Source of the DNA: Heracleum sosnowskyi
Taxonomy: Eukaryota; Streptophyta; Magnoliopsida; Apiales; Apiaceae
Length of the DNA stretch: 64,000 bases
Assembly (NCBI GenBank): GCA_030848705.1
Contig: CM061240.1
Span: 121,632,998 to 121,696,997, forward strand
Direction: 5' to 3'
Part shown: positions 56,290 through 64,000 of the stretch, in pieces
Layout: each line of letters begins with the position of its first letter
How positions within the stretch are numbered: position 1 is the stretch's first letter
Program-made: the position numbers and the translations under genes
Notes under the pieces: model-generated
Seen by the model: only the letters and a program-made list of their open reading frames with translations
Told to the model about the DNA's origin: nothing
Databases searched by the model: none

Positions 56290-56294
56290 GGAAC

Positions 56295-56816
56295 TATAGG
56301 GCCAAGCCATTACAAACACAAGTTCACGGCACAAGGCGAAGTTCGCTACAGAAATGAAAAAACAAGATTAAAACCTAAATCATGTTATAACCTTCATCAT
56401 CATGCACATGTTGTTGTTGTTGTTGCTGCTAAATTTTGCGGGTATCACCGCATTCAGAATTCATAACCTTTGCAGAGGCCTGGTTCTGTGTGGATTTCTA
56501 TTACAGTACCCACAACTACTATCTCATCTGCCTCCCTGACCTTCTTTGCCAACCCAGCCATTCTTGTTTTCAATTCTACCTTGATCACCATCACCATCAG
56601 CTACTCTTTGACTCCTGCCAATGGCTCCACTGCCACGATGCTCACTAATTTCCCTAATATCTCTTAAGGTCTGCTCAATATCGTCGGTAGTTATTAATTA
56701 TTAAGTTTCGATAGAATTTATGTTGTATTATTTGTTGGAAACTAAGTGAATGGGACAGGTTTAAGATTGTAATTGGGTAGAGTTCAAATAACCTAGCCCA
56801 TTCTGGAAAGCAGTAG
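56295..56816. other. flank right of the gypsy element, no gene recognised
   Basis: Short open frames occur on both strands, but none resembles a family I know. A GTT repeat lies near 56409-56428. Confidence 0.4.
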
Positions 56817-59339
56817 AACTTACCACACAATTTCGGTCGTAACTTATTTTCTGGCGACAGTAAAGTGTCGTAAGTAAACAACTTGCAACATAAATCCGTG
56901 CGACGAAAATCTGTCACACTTCTGGTAATATCATAACGAGTTGTTTTTTTCAGTTCTATGTAAAATAAAATAAAATATGATTTTAAAAATAGTAAAAGTA
57001 TTGTAGTGATGTATTTAAATATTTTATTTATTTTTATAAATAGTTAAATGAATGTTTCCGAAAGTAGTTAAGTAAATGTGTTTGAAAAGATTTAAATAAA
57101 TGTTTTAAAATTATAATTTTTCTACAAGAATAATTTTTGTATTTTAATATAATCAAATAATAATAAATGTGAATTCCATGAGATTAATAGTTATTTTATT
57201 TTCTTAAACATACACATACACGTAAATAATATTTTAATTTTATTTAGCAAAAAAAATGATATTTTAATTTTATTTTCTTAAACATGCACATACACATGTA
57301 AATGATATTTTAATCATCAGAAATAATAAACAATGTGGCTCACTACGATGTCGGTTTATACGGTCTTCTGCCTAAAACTAAAACCCTGCCCTTTTCATTT
57401 CATATCAGTACTTGACCATTCTCTTACATCTTTTTTTCTCTGGTGCGGTGATTAGGGTTTAATTCTTCCTTTGTTCCTTTGTGAAACACTGATTCTCATC
57501 TCTTGCTTGAGGTATGTCTTGTTTCTTCCTTTGTTCTAATTCTTATCCTTTGTTTCTTCTTTTGTTTCTTGTGGTATCCGATTTGGATATTTTTTGTGCG
57601 TGTGTGTAATACATGTGTGTTATATGTGTAATATATGAGGGTACGTGCATATGTCTGTTATTATAATGATGTGTGTTGTATATCTAGTAATGTGTTGTAT
57701 GTATTAATTTGGGCGTTTTTTGATTTTTGATTTACTATTTACTGATTAATCTTGATAGTAGTAGTGTAAAAGAATTCTAGAAACATTGTTAATTGATTAC
57801 ATGTATGTGATTGGCAACAACGAGGTTCAAAGCAGTTAATTTAGTTTTGATTGGGAAAGGATTAGGTTTTGTGCTTCATTTAATTGATTACATGTATCTG
57901 ATTGTGCTTCTATGTTGTGGCTAACCAGTTAAGCTAAGCCTTGTTAAAGAAATTAAAGTTTAAGTTTTCGAGCCTGCAGACTGTGTTGTAAACAGTTTTT
58001 ATGTGCCTTGTGAAAGTTTACATATCATGTAGTTGGATGCAGCAAGGCCTTTTATTTATTATATGATTTGTTTTAAGATCCTAAGCATTTTGTGGAGATT
58101 ATCTTATGAAACTCACATTCATCTTAGAATTGTCTTTAAACTTTCTGAAAGTAGAGTAGAATCACACAAGCATACTAGAAACATACTTGGTAAACTTATA
58201 CAGTGTTTTACATCTGATTTTTCGGGGTTGGCCCCAAGTTTACACTAAGCTAGATTTTTTTCTGTCACTGGCGCACCAAGTATAACTCGCTCATTGTTCA
58301 ACCATAACTCTATGAGCTCTCTGTATAAATTCACTGATTTCTCATTGAACTATAATTAAACGATTAGTTCAATCTTTTTTCCTATGCAATATGCATGTAA
58401 ACATAATTAGATTTGCATCAATGAGTTAATCTTTATTGTCTATCTACTGTACATCCAGCTATTTTTCTGTCATAGAAAGGTAAAACATGTCAGTAGTCGG
58501 ATAAGGCAAGCATATGCAACATATAATATTATTAACCTGGTCTTTATACACCATCACAGTCTGATATCACTTTGTTAGAAATTGTGCGCAATCATGCTCT
58601 ATCTACTCTGGTAAATTATAATTTTTTTAAAAAATGATAATTATTATATAATATAAGTAATTTTTATTATAAAATTGTTCAATTTGACCAAAATTTGGTC
58701 AAAGTGACAAAATGACTGGGACGTAGGGAGTAATAATTTACTTAATATTTTACTTAAGGTGTCTTCTCTGTTATGAGTGGTATCTTTAATGACTGATACC
58801 ATATTGAAGTCAAAATACGTGACTCTTTTATGCGCTTGGTGTTTGCAGTGGAAATTGTTGTTAAAAATCACAGGAATGTTACATCTGAAATAATACAAAT
58901 AGTAGCAAACAAGTTGTTAGTTGTCAAAGTTTTCAGATGATTCACATGTGGTATATGTTAAAAACAGAAATGTGTACTTAATATTTATAAATGGTCCTAC
59001 CCCTCATAATATAGGTCACATGCATGTTCCATTTCGGAAAAAAAAGACATTTGCATTTACATTTATTAGTATGTCCATTTCCGCATTCTGTTTCTTTTTT
59101 GTAGTAGTAATATTAGTTGTTCAACGATCATTTGATACATGGGTGGAGGTGGTGGGTGTTCGAAAGAATGCCATCATCGGTTTACCACGCACGAGCGCTT
59201 CTGAGCTTATAGGTATGTTTATATTTATATTATTTATTATATTCTGCATTTGTGAATCATTCATTATGTAATTTTTCTAGTCTATTGATATTTATGTGCA
59301 TGTTTGTGTGTGTACCTCTTTCTCCTGCATCTTGTAAAA

Positions 59340-60353
59340 GGCATCGCCGATGATCCGTTGATGATGAGTCGGGTGCTTCCACTAGCAGGTCTGTCATTGA
59401 GCACATTTTCGACGATCTTGTCATGCAAGCAGTGGACCGGACTGTTGCTTTTGCTCATGCACATCCAGATCAGTTTGACCTGACACCGGAGTAAGTCAAC
59501 ATGTTGGGACAGTCTGTGACCGAGGGAGTGAGTGACCTGCCAACGGACCACACTCTCACCATGACAACTATGAGGAAACTTGTGCAAGTGATGGTGTCGG
59601 TGTTAGGCGATGTCTACGGTGATAACCGCTCTACTAGCAACTGCAACAAGGTATGTTCATGTCTAATTATTTAGCATGTTAAATTCTTTCATTGTTTTGC
59701 ATTATGAATATCAGCCTATCTGACCGTAAAAATAAAAGTGAATATGTTTTCTTGTTATTCTTAAGTTATGGTATTACTAAAATTTTATCTGTATCAAAAT
59801 TAAGAATAATTTTGCAATATTTAATATGATTTTTTTCAATTTAAGCTGATAGTTATAAACTAATAATAATATTATATATATTAAAAATCTCAGCTTTGTG
59901 CATTCTATTTTAATTTCTCTGGTAAATATATGTTCAACCTATTCTTATTACTTGTTAGTTGTTTCACGGATTTTTGTTATATGGATTGTGGTTGTGGTAA
60001 TCTGGTATGACAATAAAATGTCATATCTGGTATATCTTTGAATAAGTTTTGTATGATCTGTTGTGCTGCCATCAAGCAGCAGTTTGCGTTGCTTACCTAC
60101 TTAATAAACAATGTAGAATTTTTTTACCCTTGTTTGAGATTCTAATGGTATGCGATCTTTTTAATTGCAGGGTAAGTCGATTGCTCGCGAGGATGAACAT
60201 GGTTATGATGATGATGATGGGGTCAGTCACCTCCTCGTCGAAGTAGAAGCTGGGATCGGAATGAGATTTGGATTAGGGGACATTAGGGGTGTTGGATATA
60301 CCAGCTTGGTTGTAGTTAAAAAGGCTAGTTATGCTAACTTTTGGATATATTAG
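59340..60353 (+). pseudogene. unrecognised two-exon ORF inside element D
   Basis: An open stretch ending at 59650 encodes IEHIFDDLVMQAVDRTVAFA, HAHPDQFDLTPE, then after a TAA the same frame gives LPTDHTLTMTTMRKLVQVMV and GDVYGDNRSTSNCNK. A GTATGT donor follows, and after an intron ending TTGCAG the exon 60171-60353 continues in frame (KSIAREDEHGYDDDDG) to a stop. A leader with GATTAGGGTTTAATTC and a GTATGT donor lies at 57400-57510. Composition looks protein-like, but I know no matching family. The in-frame TAA suggests decay. It is probably the element's own gene. Confidence 0.4.
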
Positions 60354-60445
60354 CTTAGCGGCTAACTTTTGGATATATTAGCTTAGCGGCTAACTTTTGG
60401 ATATATTAGCTTAGTGGCTAACTTTTGCATATTACAGCTTAGTGG
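60330..60445. repeat. 28-bp tandem repeat at the end of the element D ORF
   Basis: GCTAACTTTTGGATATATTA followed by GCTTAGCG recurs three times exactly or nearly so, with a fourth degenerate copy. The first copy overlaps the stop codon of the ORF. Confidence 0.85.
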
Positions 60446-61365
60446 CTGATTTATGTCTACTTTTGGGTATTAGCTAGCTAATGCGTATTTAGGCAGGATC
60501 ATTTTTATTTCCGTTAATGTAACATTGCAATGGATGTTGGTTGTAACTTTTTAACGGATTTGGGATTGTATGACGTTTATCTACCTTTTGTTTAATGTTA
60601 ATTTGACTATATTATAGTTCCTTTTTAAATGTGTGCCATTTTAATGTACTATTAGTTTGAATGTGTGTTATGGAATGTATGGACAGATCACAGGTTCAAT
60701 TGTGCATTTTGAGTTGCGAAACGATTAAAAACTGGAAAACAATGGTTGTTGTCCAGAAACTCTGACAGATTCGGTCACAACATAGATATCATATGACACT
60801 AATTATGAGGGATTCCGTCATAATTCTGGGCTTGTTTATGACGAAATTCGTCGTAATTTTGGACATTTTAGGACATAAATTCGTCATAATTCTGGATACT
60901 TTAGGACATATTGTGTCGTAAATGTGAGCATATTTACGAAGAATTTTGTCGCAATTATGGGCATATTTACGACAGATTATCTGTCGCCCTTTCTATATTT
61001 TTTTCTTTTTTAATAATTCTTTTTGTTTAAAAGGGGACCCACTAATAACTTGCGACAGAATAAGAAAGTGCGACATAATAAGAATTTACGACTCAAGCAT
61101 TTACAACAGATTTTTTCCGTCGCAAGAAGGGGAAATTGCGACAAATTATTTGTATTTATTTTGTGGCAAAAGTCTTGTCCCCTTGTAGTGTGTTGTGTTG
61201 ACATATCAACTTACCAATTAATCCCATTTTGAGATTGTAATTAATTATGTAAGAGCGCGAACAACTAGAGTATATATAATATCACTTTATCAGTGGTGTA
61301 TAGAATGGTCGGAAAATCAAGTAGATCTAGTGGCGTTTATATAGGCAATATGGCAGCGCCATAAC

Positions 61366-61800
61366 CTGCAACCGCCAACCTGAACCTTGTACTATAAAAG
61401 ATTATCTTCTGGCAATGATAATCGACGTATAGCTACCATGTCTGTCTTTCTGATATCGATTTGAAATTGTGTAGTATGCGTTGAAGACTATATAAGATCA
61501 TGTTGGTTATTTAACATGGTATTGCAACTCAGTTTACCGGGATTCCCATTTATATAATTTAAATATTTGCTTATTTGGTATTTGTACTGGTATATGTGTT
61601 GAGCCTATTAGACAGCAGATTGGTTGATGTATTTATCAATTTGTCCAGGAGTACATATATACATGCATCGCCTTGTGCACATATTGGGTCTAAAATGTAC
61701 AGTTCCGGTGTACATACAATCACACATAAATGGTGTGCATTTTATGGCCTCCAAGTTAGATTTTGGAAAAAGACTAGCCAAGGACCAGGAAAATTGAACA
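61366..61800. repeat. diverged compact copy of sequence at 15.7-16.0 and 23.8-23.9 kb
   Basis: 61366-61480 matches 15733-15833 (CAACCGCCAACCTGAACC, TGATAATCGACGTATAGC). 61620-61665 matches 15913-15965 (TTGATGTATTTATCAATTTG). 61675-61800 matches 23836-23945 (TTTATGGCCTCCAA). The order is preserved. No ORF is seen, nor is a gene visible to 62305. Confidence 0.7.
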
Positions 61801-62305
61801 TAAATATAAATATAATATATTTACTAATAGGCTCCGATCTTATGATTTCCAGAAGTAAATATAGTAGAAAAGAAATTTGTTAAAGTAAATCAATGATAAA
61901 TGATTTTACAAGAACTAATTTAATTTTTAACATAAAGAACATTGGTCAGAAAGATCACAAATTGAATTCAGATTTTGAAATGAACTACAATTAGGTTTAC
62001 GGTAATGTCGACAATTGCATAGGTCTAGAACCAATTTTGAACCGCCACATTTTTCAATCACATTTTTTGATATCTTGTACAGAAGTGTAAATCTTTGGAA
62101 TGTTTTTATTGGCTTGAATTTCAGTATTTTATTTTCGGCTAAAACTTGCACATAGTGGCTGAAATAAGGCCTACTGAATAACATATATAAAAAGGTTTAT
62201 ATGAAATTATGTTTAATTATTTACTATCTTTTTCCGGTTCCTTTTGTTACATTTGAGTTGAATACGAAATTATTAAAAATAATTTACATATATATATATA
62301 TATAT

Positions 62306-63654
62306 AGGCAAGTGCTCAAATGAGACCCTCTCTTATTGTGAGAACTGAGACTTAATCTCAGCCACATGTTTTTTATATGTATATTAAATCCTGACCATAA
62401 ATCACAGATCTATATTTATTCATCCATCGTGTATCTGTCTCCTTCCCCATTTTCATTTCTTTTCCATTCACCTCAATGACTACACTGCCTTCCTCCATGC
62501 TGTTATGTCATCTCCGTTAGATAAATTAACATTGTCGTCGTTTAAACACCATTGCCTCGATCTAGTTGCTCTCTCTCTCTCTCTCTCATCTCCCACCTCC
62601 ATCTACCTCATCCACCTCATCCACCACCACTCACCTGCTGCTCCACCATCGTGACATCCACAATTACCACCAAGGCCACCACCATCCTCCACCGTAGATA
62701 CATAGATACATATATACATTATCACCATATACGCACACACCCAATCATACACATACTACCATCAATTTATAAACTTTTGATGTTCATTTTAAAAACTTAA
62801 GAACAGATCTAGTTTTGAAATCGTCGAAAGTACCCAGATTTGAAAAATATTGGTGATTTTTTTTCCCTTTTTTGGTGATTTACGTATAAAATTTGGTGAT
62901 TCGGGTTTATTTTGATGATTGGGATCTGAATTTGATGACAGTTGATTTACCACCGCTGCTCATTCCGTCGTTGTTCCATGCTCTTTGGCGATTATTAATC
63001 GTTTCTATTTGCGATGAATTTAGTCAGGAAATACACATATCAGGTAGCCTTGTTTTAGATTTGAAAATTTTCGGATTTGATTTATTCCGTTTAATAATGG
63101 TGGTGGTGGTTGCGAAAACAGCAAGGGCGATGAAAGATGTTTGGTGGATATAGTTGTCATGACGGTGGTAGGTATAAGGAAGGTTAAACTTTTGATGATT
63201 TGTTATGATTTTTTTTGGTGATTTGTGTTGAAATTTCAGTGGTTCAGAAATAGTTTTGGTGATTCTGATAGACTAACAATGTCATCATGGTTCTATTTGG
63301 TGATTCTATAAGTGTAAATGTAGTGGTGGTGTGGTGCTAATTTGAAATTTGGTACACTTTCTTTGAATTTGGTTGAATTTGAAGATTTCGTGTGTGTTGG
63401 TGGTGCAACGATGGTAGAGATGGTGGTGGTGTAGCCGTGATGGAGATGGTGGTGATTTAGTGATAATGACAATGACGATAATGCGGTGGCAGTGGTATGT
63501 TGACGGTGGTAGTATGATGGTTGTGATGTATATAATAATATAAAAAATAAAATTATTTGTATAAATTATTTTGGTGATTTATTGAAGTAGTTTTGGTGAT
63601 TAGCTACAGGTTCTCAGTTCTCATAATAAGAGGGTTCTCATTGGAGTAGCCCCT
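62306..63654. mobile_element. 1.35-kb inverted-repeat element inside TA microsatellites
   Basis: The left end (AATGAGACCCTCTCTTATTG, TGAGAACTGAGAC) is the complement of the right end (CAGTTCTCATAATAAGAGGG, TTCTCATTGGAG), an imperfect inverted repeat of ~45 bp. The element is bracketed by (TA)n on both sides (62287-62306, 63655-63676), as in elements that target TA repeats. The interior has a CT repeat (62567-62588), many GGTGATT and GGTGGT motifs and no transposase. The superfamily is unclear. Confidence 0.7.
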
Positions 63655-63676
63655 ATATATATATATATATATATAT

Positions 63677-64000
63677 ATTTGTGAAAAAAGTATGAAATGT
63701 AATTAAATAATTGGATCAATCAATATTTGATGTATAAAATTAGTATTGATCGTGAAATTTAGTAGCGCGTGTGTAATTAATATCTATATTATAAAATTTT
63801 AATATTTTTAAGAATTTTAAAATGTAAATAATTGAATAAGACATTTAAAAATATAAATATAAATAAGTGATTGAGTTTTGAGAGGTAGCTTATTAATTGT
63901 GGAGAAAATTTGGAAATATCACGCACCATATGTTAAAAAACAAATTAGGAGTACTAAACTAAAGGAGTGAGGTTCAAGGGAGAACTCTTTTTAAAAATAC
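63677..64000. other. AT-rich sequence to the window edge
   Basis: No gene or repeat boundary is recognised. Confidence 0.4.

Larger units (their letters stand above)
24064..56294 (-). mobile_element. Ty3/gypsy Tat-lineage retrotransposon (Retand/Grande-like), host of nested insertions
   Basis: LTRs at 24069-24465 and 55877-56289 share TGTTGG...CCAACA ends and are flanked by GGAAC at 24064-24068 and 56290-56294. Coding is on the minus strand: gag 55822 downward, protease, reverse transcriptase, RNase H, second RNase H, integrase ending at 28017. Two RNase H domains and a plus-strand accessory gene between pol and the 3' LTR place it in the Tat lineage. With CACTA-1 and one TTT copy removed (30149-52464), the element is about 9.9 kb. 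gag-pol is then one frame of ~1830 codons with eight internal stops and no frameshift. Confidence 0.95.
56817..61190 (+). mobile_element. probable CACTA-type element D (right end seen, left end unresolved)
   Basis: The right end reads CCCCTTGTAGTG (to 61190). Subterminal motifs such as GACGAAATTCGTCGTAATTT and TTCGTCATAATTCTGG occupy 60770-61180, and related ones (GGTCGTAACTTATTTTC, GACGAAAATCTGTC) lie at 56817-56920. Between them is a gene-like region with a CT-rich leader (57400-57510) and spliced ORF pieces. I found no CACTA start at the left, so the left boundary and the superfamily are tentative. Confidence 0.45.

Noticed and set aside
56437..56670. ORFs of 65-70 aa right of the gypsy LTR as a host gene
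   Set aside because: No recognised motif, and both overlapping plus-strand frames are equally open.
58921..59271. 116-aa ORF with a hydrophobic stretch
   Set aside because: Probably intronic sequence of the element D gene; no homology recognised and AT-driven hydrophobicity.

Overview
The window is plant nuclear DNA, most likely from a eudicot with a large, repeat-rich genome. Every coding trace belongs to plant transposable elements or to fragments of plant genes: chloroplast dicarboxylate translocator, GIP1-like protein, receptor kinase, TAF12, branched-chain aminotransferase and major latex protein. I see no intact host gene, no rRNA or tRNA gene and no CRISPR array. The species cannot be named from the sequence.

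Layout. 1-4059: 3' end of a Ty1/copia SIRE-like retrotransposon (envelope-like ORF, polypurine tract, LTR). 4432-13138: CACTA-A, a non-autonomous CACTA (En/Spm) transposon with captured exons of at least three plant genes and a 4.4-kb array of a 174-bp satellite in a six-monomer higher-order repeat. 13139-13865: LTR relics of two Ty3/gypsy families. 14601-15190: major-latex-protein pseudogene. 15830-20280: tandem duplication of about 1 kb whose first copy is split by CACTA-C (16580-19025). 21361-22758: tandem TRIM-like retroelement with three LTRs and two internal domains.

24064-56294 is one nested structure. The outermost layer is a Ty3/gypsy Tat-lineage element on the minus strand (LTRs 24069-24465 and 55877-56289, 5-bp target duplication GGAAC) with a plus-strand accessory gene at 25296-27045. 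Its RNase H region is split by CACTA-1 (30149-52461, target duplication TTT), which encodes a decayed TNP2-type transposase and a TNPA-like protein whose gene runs into a Ulp1-type protease domain with all catalytic motifs visible. CACTA-1 carries a 711-bp hAT-type element (31168-31878, 8-bp duplication), and its transposase is split by CACTA-B (37661-45434, duplication ATG), a relative of CACTA-A with the same satellite but different captured genes (TAF12 and a branched-chain aminotransferase). The left junction of CACTA-B is tandemly duplicated together with about 950 bp of flanking transposase sequence.

56295-64000: the far flank, with a further element ending at 61190 that contains an unrecognised spliced ORF, a short segment paralogous to sequence at 15.7 and 23.8 kb, and an inverted-repeat element inside TA microsatellites (62306-63654).

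The genes of CACTA-1 together resemble the two-gene set of an autonomous CACTA element, but stops and frameshifts suggest it now depends on transposase from elsewhere. CACTA-A and CACTA-B share one plan: leftward captured exons, a pyrimidine-rich leader-like segment, then the 174-bp array. This looks like a repeated gene-capture cassette and is the most interesting feature of the window.
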